DNA from: Anaerolineales bacterium
Lineage (GTDB): Bacteria > Chloroflexota > Anaerolineae > CG2-30-64-16
DNA length: 43,380 nt
Direction of reading: 5' to 3'
Assembly: GCA_017882045.1 (NCBI GenBank)
Contig: JADGQF010000007.1
Span: 1 to 43,380 of the forward strand
Shown here: positions 7,565 to 16,419 of the stretch, in pieces
Numbering within the stretch: position 1 is the stretch's first letter
Layout of the letters: each line of letters begins with the position of its first letter
Translations under genes and position numbers: made by a program
Notes under the pieces: generated by a model
What the model was told of the DNA's origin: nothing
Seen by the model: only the letters and a program-made list of their open reading frames with translations
The model's database searches: none

Positions 7565-8563
7565 ATGGAACACTATTATCTGTATCGCGTCGGCATCTGG
7601 CTGGTTGCCCGCCTGCCACTATGGTTGGTCTACTTTGTGGCCGGAACGCTCGGCGAGGTTAACTTCGTCTTTAGCCGTCGCTCCCGGCGCGGAATCTATG
7701 CGAACCTCAACCACGTGCTGCCGCCCGAGACCAGTTGGTTCCGGCGTTGGCGCGATGCACGTCTCGCGTTCCGCAACTTCGCCTACTCCATCGTAGATTT
7801 CTTCCGTATCCCGCTGATGGACCGGTCCAACATGCATCGTTTCGTCCGTGAGTGCCGCGGGCTAGAGTACCTGCAGGGTGCGATGGATGCCGGCAAAGGG
7901 GGCATTTACGTCACCGTACACATGGGGAGTTGGGAGTTGGGCGGCGCTTACCTGGGCATGCGCGGTATCCCGCTGACCGTTGTGGCTCTGCCGCATAAAG
8001 ACCAGCGCATCGACCAGATCTTCGTGCGCAGCCGGCAGGAGGGCAGCATGGAGGTCGTGCCGGTAGGGGGTGCGCTCGCCAAACTGGAGGATGCATTGCG
8101 CCGCGGGCGCTTCACCGCCTTGTTGGCCGATCGAGACGTGACCGGAAAGGGCCCCGTCCTGCCCTTCTTCGGCGAGCCCTGCCATATGCCCGACGGGCAT
8201 GCCAAACTAGCGCTACGCACGGGCGCGTGGCTCTATCCCGCGCGGGTCTATCGCCGGCGCAACTGGGAGCTATGCATCGATATCCGCCCGCCGATCATCC
8301 CGGACCCGGCCGTAGATACAGAGGAAAGCCTGACCTTGCGCTGCATCAGCTACCTCGAAGAGTTCATCCGCAGCAACCCGCAGCAATGGTTCTCGTTCTA
8401 CGATCTGTGGCATGCAACGGAGTTGCCCATTGCGGGTGAGCAGCGACAAAGGCCCCCAGCCAGGCGAAGGCTCTTCGTTAGGGACGCAGGCCGGCCGGCC
8501 GATGCAACGGGAAAGACGGACGACCCGGCCGGAAAAACGGCAGACCCGGCAGACGAGCGATAG
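7565..8563 (+). CDS. LpxL/HtrB-like lysophospholipid acyltransferase
   Basis: This 332-residue protein belongs to the LpxL/LpxM/HtrB acyltransferase family. It has an N-terminal hydrophobic segment (about 5-30), then the catalytic HxxxxE motif as HMGSWE near residues 119-124. DRDVTGKGPVLPFFG follows near 197-211, and the usual NPQQWFSFYDLWH near the end of the domain matches the family's NPxQWxW block. In Gram-negatives it acylates lipid A. In Chloroflexota-type bacteria, which generally lack lipid A, homologs are thought to acylate phosphatidylinositol-mannoside-like or other glycolipids; this is inference. The last 40 or so residues are polar and low in complexity (GKTDDPAGKTADPADER). The ATG directly follows the TAG of the membrane-protein gene, with GAGG upstream. 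Confidence 0.85.
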   Translation: MEHYYLYRVGIWLVARLPLWLVYFVAGTLGEVNFVFSRRSRRGIYANLNHVLPPETSWFRRWRDARLAFRNFAYSIVDFFRIPLMDRSNMHRFVRECRGLEYLQGAMDAGKGGIYVTVHMGSWELGGAYLGMRGIPLTVVALPHKDQRIDQIFVRSRQEGSMEVVPVGGALAKLEDALRRGRFTALLADRDVTGKGPVLPFFGEPCHMPDGHAKLALRTGAWLYPARVYRRRNWELCIDIRPPIIPDPAVDTEESLTLRCISYLEEFIRSNPQQWFSFYDLWHATELPIAGEQRQRPPARRRLFVRDAGRPADATGKTDDPAGKTADPADER

Positions 8564-8591
8564 GCCCCAGGCGCGCGGCGCCACCTGGGGC
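8564..8591. terminator. Hairpin between convergent genes
   Basis: An 8-bp perfect inverted repeat GCCCCAGG/CCTGGGGC (8564-8571, 8584-8591) sits between the stops of the acyltransferase and argH. No T run follows on either strand, so termination efficiency is uncertain. Confidence 0.45.
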
Positions 8592-8610
8592 GATCGCCGG
8601 GGCAAGAGCG

Positions 8611-9993
8611 CTATCCCTGATCCTTTGACGCCGCTGTCAGCGCCGCGATCTGCGCTTCCACCGCTGCGCGCGCCGTGCCCCCGCTGGCCTGGCGCTGCTC
8701 TACCGAGCGCTCGAAATCCCACACGCCGGCCATTTCGGCCGTGAACCTCGGGCTGATCGCCTGCAGATCGACCAACGGCAGGTCGCGCAGCCGGCACCCC
8801 AACTCCTCGGCTCGCCGCACCGCTCGCCCGACCAGGTGATGGCTCTCGCGGAAGGGCACCCCGGCCCGCACCAGGGCATCGGCCAGGTCCGTAGCCAGGA
8901 GCTCATCGCCAAGGGCGGCCCGCATGCGTTCGGGATGAATGGTCAGGGTTTCGAGCACGCCTTGCGTGATGGGTAAGGCGAGGGTCAGGGTGTCGCTGGT
9001 GTCAAACAGCGGTTCCTTGTCTTCCTGCAGGTCCTTGTCGTAGGTGCTGGGCAGGGCCTTGAGGGTCGCCAGCAGCCCTGCCAGGTGACCCTGCAAACGG
9101 CCTGCCTTGCCGCGCAGCAATTCCAGGGCGTCCGGGTTTTTCTTCTGTGGCATCAAACTGGAGCCTGTGCTGTAGGCGTCAGCGAGTTCCACGAAGCCAT
9201 ATTCGCGGCTGCTCCACTGGATCAGGTCCTCAGCCCAGCGGCTGAGATGGGTCGCCAATAGAGCGCCCCAGAACAGGAACTCTGCCACAAAGTCGCGGTC
9301 GCTGACCGCATCCATGCTGTTCGGGCTGGCCGAGGCAAAGCCCAGGCCGGCGGCCAGCGCGATCCGATCGATGGGAAACGGACAGCCGGCGAGCGCGCCC
9401 GCGCCCAGCGGCATCACGTCAGCCCGCGCCAGAAGATCGGCCAGGCGCGCGCGATCGCGCTGCCAGGCCCAGGCGTGGCTCAGCAACCAATGGCTCCAGC
9501 GCACAGGCTGCGCCGGTTGCACGTGGGTGTAGCCCGGCATGAGGACGTCGATCTCGGCCGCGGCGCGCTCGGCAGCCGCGGCGATCAGGGCGCCCAAGGC
9601 CCCGTCCAACTGCGCTCCCGCCTCCCTCAGCCACAAACGCACATCGGTCGCTACCTGGTCGTTGCGGCTGCGCCCGGTGTGCAGCTTGCCGGCTACCGGC
9701 CCTATGCTCTCGGTGAGCCGTCGCTCTATGAAGCTGTGAATGTCCTCATCGATCGCCCCGGCAAAAGCCGCCGGCTGAGCCGCGATCTCTGCCCGCAGCG
9801 CCTCCAGCCCGGCCGTGATCTGGTCCCGTTCCTCCAACGTCAGCAGCCCGGCCCCACAGATGGCGCGCGCCCAGGCCAGCGAACCGGCAATGTCCGCCTC
9901 CCAGAGCCGCCAGTCGAACGGCAGCGATGTATTGAAACGAGCCATGTTGGGATCGGTGGCGCCGGTGAAGCGGCCCCCCCAGAGTGGCGACAT
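8611..9993 (-). CDS. argH: Argininosuccinate lyase
   Basis: This 460-residue enzyme splits argininosuccinate to arginine and fumarate, the last step of arginine synthesis. The start MSPLWGGRF matches the family N-terminus. The fumarase/aspartase superfamily signature GSSLMPQKKNPD lies near residues 283-294 and includes the catalytic serine loop. HTGRSRNDQV near 105-114 and TPGYTHVQ-type MPGYTHVQPAQP near 155-166 (catalytic His) are intact. It is the last gene of the operon; only 10 nt separate it from argJ. Confidence 0.97.
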   Translation of the reverse strand: MSPLWGGRFTGATDPNMARFNTSLPFDWRLWEADIAGSLAWARAICGAGLLTLEERDQITAGLEALRAEIAAQPAAFAGAIDEDIHSFIERRLTESIGPVAGKLHTGRSRNDQVATDVRLWLREAGAQLDGALGALIAAAAERAAAEIDVLMPGYTHVQPAQPVRWSHWLLSHAWAWQRDRARLADLLARADVMPLGAGALAGCPFPIDRIALAAGLGFASASPNSMDAVSDRDFVAEFLFWGALLATHLSRWAEDLIQWSSREYGFVELADAYSTGSSLMPQKKNPDALELLRGKAGRLQGHLAGLLATLKALPSTYDKDLQEDKEPLFDTSDTLTLALPITQGVLETLTIHPERMRAALGDELLATDLADALVRAGVPFRESHHLVGRAVRRAEELGCRLRDLPLVDLQAISPRFTAEMAGVWDFERSVEQRQASGGTARAAVEAQIAALTAASKDQG

Positions 9994-10003
9994 AGATACC
10001 TCG

Positions 10004-11275
10004 CTAAGTCCGGTAATGCCCGTTGATATCGACGTAGGCGTGGCTCAGGTCACACGTCCAGACGGTCGCCACACCCTGCCCCAGGCCCAGTCTGACCGTA
10101 ACCGCGATCTCCGCCTCGCCAAAGATCGAGCTGGCCTCTTCTTCTGAATAGGCCAACGGCTGTCCGCCGGCCACCAACTGAAGCACATGTGAAGAGGAGG
10201 GAGCCGGCAGGGGCGAGAAATAGCCGCTGTCGACGTCGCCCTTTTTCCTGCTCTCGCTCTCGCCGGCCCGCCCGTTGGCCGGCCGGCCCGTTCCCGGCGC
10301 AATCCATAGCCCGGCTTTTGCCGGGTCTACCGCGGCGCCGGAGTAGCCGACCGCGGCCAAAATGCGTCCCCAGTTAGCATCGCCGCCGTAGAAAGCAGTC
10401 TTGACCAGTGGCGAGTTAGCCACCGCTTTGGCCGCCAGGCGGGCATCGCTCTCCGACGCGGCGCCCTCGACACGCACCGTGATGAAGCGAGTCGCGCCTT
10501 CGCCATCGCGCACGATCTGCTGTGCCAGGTCCGTGCAGAGATCGGCCAGCGCAGCCGCAAAGGTCTGCGCATCGACCTCGCCCGCGGTCCCATTTGCCAG
10601 CACCATCACCGTGTCATTCGTGCTGGTATCGCCGTCCACGCTGATGCTGTTGAAACTCGCATCTACCGCCCGGCGCAGCATATCGCCGAGCGCGCCGGGC
10701 GCCAATGCAGCGTCAGTGACGATGACCGATAACATGGTCGCCATGTTCGGGTGGATCATGCCTGCGCCCTTAGCCATGCCGAACAGCAGCGCCTGGCCCA
10801 CCTTGCGGAAGGCGGTCTTCGGGCGCGTGTCAGTGGTCATGATCGCGTGCGCAGCGTCCTGCCAGCCGGCCTCGGTCAAGTCATCCGCGCCCAGGCGGAT
10901 GCCGGCCTCCACCTTATCCAGCGGCAATCGCGGGCCTATCACCCCCGTGGACATCACAGCGCAACTGCGTGGCGGCAGGCGCAGAATGCCTTCGGCGGTA
11001 GTGGCCATGCCGGCGGCGTCATCCAACCCTGCGTCCCCGGTGCAAGCGTTCGCGATCCCGGCGTTGATTACCACCGCCCTGAGACCGGCCGGTCTCTCGG
11101 ACAGCAACGCCTTGTCATACAGGACCGGTGCGGCCGCGAAGCGATTGCGCGTGAAGGTGGCAGCCGCGCTACACGGCCGGTCACTGACCACTAATGCCAG
11201 GTCCGCGGCGCCGCTCTTCTTCAGCCCACAGGCGACGCCGGCAAAGCGAAACCCAGGCGGGGTATAGTTGAGCAT
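10004..11275 (-). CDS. argJ: Glutamate N-acetyltransferase (ornithine acetyltransferase)
   Basis: ArgJ transfers acetyl from N-acetylornithine to glutamate, closing the acetyl cycle. It is made as a precursor that cleaves itself at a conserved threonine. Here the motif is STNDTVMVLANG, so cleavage should give alpha and beta chains around residue 200. The N-terminal PPGFRFAGVACGLKKSG and the MATMLSVIVTDA segment are typical. The protein has 423 residues, a little longer than usual. The extra length is an insertion of about 35 residues rich in Gly, Pro, Arg and Ser between VDPAKAGLWI and LVAGGQPL. With both ArgJ and a GNAT-type synthase in the operon, ArgJ probably recycles acetyl groups while the GNAT enzyme replenishes them. 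Confidence 0.96.
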   Translation of the reverse strand: MLNYTPPGFRFAGVACGLKKSGAADLALVVSDRPCSAAATFTRNRFAAAPVLYDKALLSERPAGLRAVVINAGIANACTGDAGLDDAAGMATTAEGILRLPPRSCAVMSTGVIGPRLPLDKVEAGIRLGADDLTEAGWQDAAHAIMTTDTRPKTAFRKVGQALLFGMAKGAGMIHPNMATMLSVIVTDAALAPGALGDMLRRAVDASFNSISVDGDTSTNDTVMVLANGTAGEVDAQTFAAALADLCTDLAQQIVRDGEGATRFITVRVEGAASESDARLAAKAVANSPLVKTAFYGGDANWGRILAAVGYSGAAVDPAKAGLWIAPGTGRPANGRAGESESRKKGDVDSGYFSPLPAPSSSHVLQLVAGGQPLAYSEEEASSIFGEAEIAVTVRLGLGQGVATVWTCDLSHAYVDINGHYRT

Positions 11276-11302
11276 TAAGTGTCCTGCCTTTGAGACGCTG
11301 GG

Positions 11303-11347
11303 GCTACGTAGTAACGGCAGGTACAGGCGAAGCCGTTACTACGTAGC
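11303..11347. repeat. 16-bp perfect inverted repeat between argG and argJ
   Basis: GCTACGTAGTAACGGC (11303-11318) and its exact reverse complement (11332-11347) enclose a 13-nt loop in the 89-bp argG-argJ gap. No T tract follows on either strand. It would form a very stable mRNA hairpin that could slow RNA decay or partly reduce downstream expression. A REP-like element is possible, but I saw no second full copy in the window. Confidence 0.85.
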
Positions 11348-11364
11348 AAAGGGCATGCCGGCAA

Positions 11365-12636
11365 TCAGTCGCGCTTGAACTCGGAATAGTCCGGCGAGCC
11401 GTACTTCCCACGGCCGCTGCCCTCGATGTCCAGCATCGCCGCGACCTTCAACGGCAGGCCGAAAAGCTTGATGAAGCCTTCCGCATCCGCCTGATTGTAG
11501 ACGTCTTCCTCGCCAAAGGTGGCGTAGTCCTCGCGGTAGAGGCTGTAGGGCGACTTGCGGCCGACCATCGTGATGCTGCCCTTGTACAGCTTCAGCCGCG
11601 TCGTACCGGTCACGTGCCGTTGGGTAATGTCCATGAAGGCGTCCAGCGCCTGGCGCAGCGGGGTGAACCACATACCGTTGTAGACCAGCTCGGCGTACTT
11701 AAGCGCGATCACCTGCTTGTACTGCAGCGTCTGCTTGTCCAGGCAGATCTGTTCCAACCCCTCATGGGCCCGGTACAGCAGCGTGCCGCCCGGCGTCTCG
11801 TACACGCCGCGCGACTTCATGCCCACCAGCCGGTTCTCCACGATGTCCACCCGGCCCACGCCGTGCTTGCCGCCGAGCGCATTCAGCTTGTCCACGATCT
11901 CGACCGGGCCGTATGCGGCGCCGTCGATGCGCTTGGGGATGCCTTGCTCGAAATAGATCTCGACGTACTCGGCGGCGTCCGGCGCACATTCTGCGCTCTC
12001 GCTCAACTGGAACATATCCTCGGTCGGTTCGTGCCAGGGATCCTCCAGGCCGCCGCCCTCGTGGCTCAGGTGCCAGAGGTTGCGGTCCCGGCTGTAGATC
12101 GACTTGATGGTCGCCGTCACCGGCACATTGTGCGCCGCGGCGTACTTCAACGCATCCTCGCGGCTGCGAATGTCCCACTCCCGCCAGGGGGCGATAATCT
12201 TCAGCTTGGGATTAAGGGCCATCACGGTCAGCTCGAAGCGCACCTGGTCGTTGCCTTTGCCGGTTGCACCGTGCGCCACTGCGTCCGCTCCCTCAAGCTC
12301 CGCGATCTCGACCATGCGCTTGGCAATCAGCGGGCGGGCAAAACTCGTGCCCAGCAAGTATTCGCGCTCGTAGGTCGCCCCGGCCTTGAGGGTTGGGTAA
12401 ATATACTCGGTGACGAACTCCTCGCGCAGGTCCTCGATGTAAATCTTGCTGGCGCCGGAGGCGATGGCCTTCGCCTCGAGCCCGGACAACTCTTCTTCCT
12501 GTCCCAGGTTGGCGCAGAAGCAGACGACCTCACAGCCGTAGTTCTCGACCAGCCACGGCACGATGCAGGACGTATCCAGCCCGCCCGAATAGGCGAGGAC
12601 GACCTTCTTAACGGAAACTTTCTTCGCGGGTGACAT
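11365..12636 (-). CDS. argG: Argininosuccinate synthase
   Basis: This 423-residue enzyme joins citrulline and aspartate using ATP. It starts with a basic tail, then [12 protein letters not shown], the N-type ATP pyrophosphatase P-loop at about residues 11-22. [14 protein letters not shown] near 118-131 binds ATP and citrulline, and [28 protein letters not shown] is typical of the C-terminal domain. The start at 12636 gives the lysine-rich [12 protein letters not shown]-terminus. It lies between hom and argJ in the operon; the argG-argJ gap holds a strong hairpin. Confidence 0.97.
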   Translation of the reverse strand: MSPAKKVSVKKVVLAYSGGLDTSCIVPWLVENYGCEVVCFCANLGQEEELSGLEAKAIASGASKIYIEDLREEFVTEYIYPTLKAGATYEREYLLGTSFARPLIAKRMVEIAELEGADAVAHGATGKGNDQVRFELTVMALNPKLKIIAPWREWDIRSREDALKYAAAHNVPVTATIKSIYSRDRNLWHLSHEGGGLEDPWHEPTEDMFQLSESAECAPDAAEYVEIYFEQGIPKRIDGAAYGPVEIVDKLNALGGKHGVGRVDIVENRLVGMKSRGVYETPGGTLLYRAHEGLEQICLDKQTLQYKQVIALKYAELVYNGMWFTPLRQALDAFMDITQRHVTGTTRLKLYKGSITMVGRKSPYSLYREDYATFGEEDVYNQADAEGFIKLFGLPLKVAAMLDIEGSGRGKYGSPDYSEFKRD

Positions 12637-12678
12637 TGTGACTCCATTGGTGTGGTGGTTCCTGAGTTTGTCGACCGG

Positions 12679-13719
12679 TCAGCTGGCCGGTTTTGCGGCC
12701 AGGTTGATCACATCGCGCAGCACGGCCGCGGCCGTCGGCACAGGGCCGCGTTCGTCGACCTTGAACTGCTGCAAGCCCATAATATCGGTATCGAACACGA
12801 TGCCCATCTCCCAGCCGGTAACGCCGGCCAGGAACTCGTTCAGCGGCAGCCATTCGGGCTGCACTGACAGCGCGTAGCGCCCGTTCTCGCGCTCGGCGGT
12901 GGCGACCAGCTTCACCACCTGGCCCAACGCGGCGCGCTCGTGTATCTCGGCCGCGCTGATCTTGGTGATGCCCACAACAGGCTGGACGTCGGCCAGGGTG
13001 GCCGGCTGGCCCAGGATGCTGTTGGTGATAATAACCAGCTTGTTGGCGGTGTCCCAGCCCTCGACATCCAGGGATGGGTCGGCCTCCGCGATGCCATCGA
13101 GCTGCGCCTGGCGCAAGGCCTGCTCGTAACTGCCCCCGCCGGCCATAGCCTGGAGGATCGAATTGCTGGTTGAGTTAAAAATACCGCGCACTAGGCGTAC
13201 GTCGCAGGCCACCAGGTCGCGTTGCCCGATGTTGACCACCGGCAGCGCCCCGCAGACGGTCGCGCTATAGGCCAGCCCGAAGCGCGCGGCCTTCGCCGCC
13301 GCAGTCAGCTCGCCGAAGGCATGGACCAGCGGCCCCTTGTCGGCCAGCACCACCCCGATGCCCCGGCGCAAAGCGGCCCGCGCGCAATCCAGCCCCGGCT
13401 GTCCATTTTGTAGATTGACGGCAGCAGCCTCCACCAGCACGTCGGCAGCCACCAGTTCGACCATCTGCGGCGCGCTCATCCCCGCCTGGCCGCCCCGGTA
13501 GTTGCCGGCGCCCCCGCCGCTGCTCTTGTGAGCGCGCAACTCGCCGGGTGCCAGGCCCTGCGCGTCCAGCACTGCCCCGCTCGAATCCGCCGCCCCAGTG
13601 AGTACCAGCTCGAGGCCGTACTGATCGCGCAGCGTTCCCGCCTTACTGATCATCAGGTCGAGAAGCGCCCGCCCGACGTTCCCCAGTCCCACCAGAGCAA
13701 CGCGTACTGTGTGGGTCAT
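12679..13719 (-). CDS. hom: Homoserine dehydrogenase (no ACT domain)
   Basis: This 346-residue enzyme reduces aspartate semialdehyde to homoserine, the branch to threonine and methionine. The Rossmann motif is GLGNVG near residues 11-16. ADKGPLV near 125-131 and DPSLDVEGWDTANKLVII near 213-230 contain the conserved lysines and Asp. The C-terminal ACT regulatory domain of longer homologs is missing, so feedback inhibition by threonine is not expected from this chain. GGAGG precedes the start by seven nt. It sits inside an arginine operon, between the GNAT gene and argG, which is unusual. Threonine synthase lies nearby, transcribed in the opposite direction from beyond argC. Confidence 0.92.
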   Translation of the reverse strand: MTHTVRVALVGLGNVGRALLDLMISKAGTLRDQYGLELVLTGAADSSGAVLDAQGLAPGELRAHKSSGGGAGNYRGGQAGMSAPQMVELVAADVLVEAAAVNLQNGQPGLDCARAALRRGIGVVLADKGPLVHAFGELTAAAKAARFGLAYSATVCGALPVVNIGQRDLVACDVRLVRGIFNSTSNSILQAMAGGGSYEQALRQAQLDGIAEADPSLDVEGWDTANKLVIITNSILGQPATLADVQPVVGITKISAAEIHERAALGQVVKLVATAERENGRYALSVQPEWLPLNEFLAGVTGWEMGIVFDTDIMGLQQFKVDERGPVPTAAAVLRDVINLAAKPAS

Positions 13720-13801
13720 CCCTATACCTCCAGCCTACATCGTTGGGCTTTACCGCCGATTCCTAGCCTCAGACACCGGGGCTGGGCGGCAGGTCCCGCC
13801 A

Positions 13802-14350
13802 TTATCGGTTGATCATCCGGCTGACCTTCAATTGCTGCCAGAGGCCCAGGCTCACGTCTGAGCCCCGCTCCGCCGTCACGGTCTCACCCTCGGTCAAGTT
13901 CATCAGGACGGCGATCTCATCGCAGTGATCGAACTTCGGACAATAGATGCATTCGGTCCAGATCTTGGGCGAAACCGCCAAGCGATCGACCGTGGCGAAA
14001 CCCAGGCTATTGAAGAAGCCTTCCTGCAGAGTCAAGGCGCAGAGCTGGTCGTAGCCCGCCGCGCGCGCCCGCTCAACAAGGGCCTCGACCAACCGGCGGC
14101 CCAGGCCGGTGCCGCGCTGGTCCGCGGCAACCGCCAGGGAGCGCAATTCGGTCAACTGTGGCGTTAGCTGCACAAGAGATCCACAGCCCACCACCGCGCC
14201 GGCCTGCTCGGCCACCAGGAAATGCGCCAGGACACGGCGCACCTGTTCCGCAGTGCGCGGCAGCATGAGGTTCTCGGCCGCGTAGTGATTGACGATCTTC
14301 AGTATGCCTTCGATATCCGCTTCAGTCGCCTGCCGGATGGTCGTTTTCAT
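13802..14350 (-). CDS. argA: GNAT N-acetylglutamate synthase, short form
   Basis: This 182-residue GNAT protein is probably the first enzyme of arginine synthesis, acetylating glutamate with acetyl-CoA. The acetyl-CoA loop is QRGTGLG (residues 78-84), followed by a typical alpha3 helix. It also has a cysteine cluster, Cys134, Cys137 and Cys143 in CIYCPKFDHCDEIAV, which is characteristic of short stand-alone ArgA-like N-acetyltransferases; it might bind a metal. There is no amino-acid-kinase domain as in classical ArgA. Position in the operon between argD and hom supports the assignment. The C-terminal 30 residues after the cluster are polar. Confidence 0.85.
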   Translation of the reverse strand: MKTTIRQATEADIEGILKIVNHYAAENLMLPRTAEQVRRVLAHFLVAEQAGAVVGCGSLVQLTPQLTELRSLAVAADQRGTGLGRRLVEALVERARAAGYDQLCALTLQEGFFNSLGFATVDRLAVSPKIWTECIYCPKFDHCDEIAVLMNLTEGETVTAERGSDVSLGLWQQLKVSRMINR

Positions 14351-14382
14351 CTAGACCTCAACAAGAGCAGAATGTCCCGTCC

Positions 14383-15591
14383 TCACAGAGAGCGCAGCGC
14401 GGCCCCCAGGCGTTCCACCGCCATGTCGATCTCTTTCGGCGTGATGATCAGCGGCGGCAGCAGGCGGAGAGTCTGCGGGCCGGCGCTGGTGACGATCAGG
14501 CCCTGGCTATAAGCGGCGTTGATCGCACTGCCGGCCGCCACATCCACATCCAGCCCGACCATCAGACCGCGCGCCCGGATCTCAGTGACATGGGGCAGGT
14601 CCGCGGCCTGCAGCCGGTCCAGCAAATAGCGGCTGCTCTCCGCCACGCAGGCCAGGAACTGCGGGTCAGACACGCGCCTAACCAATATCTCGGCAACGCT
14701 GGCAACTAGCGGCGAGCCGGCGAAGGTGCTGCCGTGGTCACCCGGGCGCATAACGTCCGCCACCCGCTGCGACATCAGCACGGCGCCCATCGGCAGGCCG
14801 CCGGCCAGTGGTTTGGCGGTGGTGAGCATGTCCGGCGTGACCCCATAACCCTCATAGGCCCACAGCGTCCCGGTTCGCCCCATGCCGCACTGCACTTCGT
14901 CGAAGATCAGCAGGGCGTTGTAGCGATTGCACAGAGCGCGCACCCCCTGCAGAAACTCCGGATCGGCCGGGAACACTCCGCCCTCGCCCTGCACCGGCTC
15001 CACGATCACCGCGCATACCGCGTCATTCATCATTTTGGCGGTACCGGCCAGATCGTTGAAGGGCGCAATCTGAATGCCCGGCAGCAGTGGCCGGAACGGC
15101 GCCTGGTATTTCTCCTTGGGCGTGGCGCTGAGGGCGCCGTAGGTGCGGCCATGAAACGCGCCGGTGAAGGCGACGATGACGTGTTTGTCGGCGCCCAGGC
15201 ACGTGCCGGCCCACTTGCGGGCGAACTTGAAGGCCGCCTCGTTCGCCTCGGTGCCGGAATTGCAGAAGAAAACCTTATCGGCGAAACTCTTCTCGCAAAG
15301 CTGCTCGGCCAGGCGGACCTGGGGCGCCGTGGAATATAGATTCGAGACGTGCCACAGTTTGCTCGCCTGCTCGATCAGCGCTGCCTCCAGGCCGGCGTCG
15401 CCATAGCCCAGGGCGTTGACCGCAATTCCCGCGACACAGTCCAGGTAGGCCTTGCCGTCCGTGTCGTAGACCCAGCAGCCCTCGCCGTGGTCCAGCACGA
15501 ACGGCGCCCGCGCGTAGGTGCCCAGCACATACTTCTTTTCCAGGGACATTACGTTCTGAGAGCTCATCTCAGTTGCTGAATCTGCCGTCAT
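14383..15591 (-). CDS. argD: Acetylornithine aminotransferase
   Basis: This class III PLP aminotransferase of 402 residues interconverts N-acetylglutamate semialdehyde and N-acetylornithine. CNSGTEANEAAFKFARK near residues 109-125 binds the PLP phosphate. LIFDEVQCGMGRTG near 230-243 holds the Asp that contacts the pyridine nitrogen, and TAKPLAGGLPMGA carries the Schiff-base lysine near residue 260. The start at 15591 has GGAGG six nt upstream. An internal Met (MSLEKKY) matches the usual family start, so the first 15 or so residues are an extension. It begins 13 nt after argB. Confidence 0.96.
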   Translation of the reverse strand: MTADSATEMSSQNVMSLEKKYVLGTYARAPFVLDHGEGCWVYDTDGKAYLDCVAGIAVNALGYGDAGLEAALIEQASKLWHVSNLYSTAPQVRLAEQLCEKSFADKVFFCNSGTEANEAAFKFARKWAGTCLGADKHVIVAFTGAFHGRTYGALSATPKEKYQAPFRPLLPGIQIAPFNDLAGTAKMMNDAVCAVIVEPVQGEGGVFPADPEFLQGVRALCNRYNALLIFDEVQCGMGRTGTLWAYEGYGVTPDMLTTAKPLAGGLPMGAVLMSQRVADVMRPGDHGSTFAGSPLVASVAEILVRRVSDPQFLACVAESSRYLLDRLQAADLPHVTEIRARGLMVGLDVDVAAGSAINAAYSQGLIVTSAGPQTLRLLPPLIITPKEIDMAVERLGAALRSL

Positions 15592-15604
15592 GGATTGCCT
15601 CCGT

Positions 15605-16378
15605 TCAGTCTTGCCTTATCACAGTCGTCCCGCCGCCGCTCGCCAGTCCTACGAGGTCGGTGATCACCGCCTGCGCTACTCCGCTCGCCACCGTCTCCAG
15701 CGCCGAGCGCAGCTTGGGGATCATGCCGCCGGTGACCACGCCGTCGCTGATCAGGCCTTCAACCTGGCCGGGTGTCAAAGCCCGCACGGTCCGCCCCGCC
15801 ACCTGAACCCCGGGCACGTTGCTGACGAAGATGAGGCGTGCGGCCTCGACCGCCCGGGCGATGCCGGCTGCCGCGTGATCGGCGTTGACGTTATATGCCA
15901 GCCCGTCCTCGCCCAAAGAGACCGGCGACACCACCGGCGTCAGCCCCAGGTCCAACAACTGCAGTAGCGCTTCGCCGTTGACCGTCCTCACCTGGCCCAC
16001 CCGGCCCAGGCTGCGCCCGTTGATCAGAAGAGGGGTCACCCGGATCAGGGCCAGGTCGACACCACTCAGTCCCAACGCATCCACCCCGCCGTTGACCAGC
16101 CAGCGTACCAGGCGGGTATTAACGCTGCCGTTAAGGGCCATCTCCACCAGGCGCAGGCTGTCCTCACTGGTGGCCCGCAGCCCCTCGACCGTTTCGAACG
16201 AAACGCCCAACCGTTCGTGGATCTCGCCGATTTCCTTGCCGCCGCCGTGGACGACGACGACCGCGTACTCCGCAAGCAGTCCCTTGACCGCCTGGACGAA
16301 CCCGGCCAGGAACACCTCGTCTTCCACCTGGTTGCCGCCGATTTTGAGGACCAGGATGGGTTTGGTCAGCGCAGTCAT
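15605..16378 (-). CDS. argB: Acetylglutamate kinase
   Basis: This 257-residue amino-acid kinase phosphorylates N-acetylglutamate. It starts with the nucleotide-binding LVLKIGGNQV and has VVVHGGGKEIG near residues 47-57, NVNADHAA near 165-172 and VTGGMIPKL near 215-223, all family hallmarks. The start at 16378 is chosen because GAGGAG lies five nt upstream; a longer frame begins at 16435 without such a site. There is no N-terminal helix before the first strand. In known enzymes that helix accompanies arginine-inhibited hexamers, so this one may be arginine-insensitive, leaving control to the leader. That is inference. Confidence 0.95.
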   Translation of the reverse strand: MTALTKPILVLKIGGNQVEDEVFLAGFVQAVKGLLAEYAVVVVHGGGKEIGEIHERLGVSFETVEGLRATSEDSLRLVEMALNGSVNTRLVRWLVNGGVDALGLSGVDLALIRVTPLLINGRSLGRVGQVRTVNGEALLQLLDLGLTPVVSPVSLGEDGLAYNVNADHAAAGIARAVEAARLIFVSNVPGVQVAGRTVRALTPGQVEGLISDGVVTGGMIPKLRSALETVASGVAQAVITDLVGLASGGGTTVIRQD

Positions 16379-16419
16379 GGTAGCTCCTCGATCACCAAGC
16401 ACGATCTGCATCCCCGACA

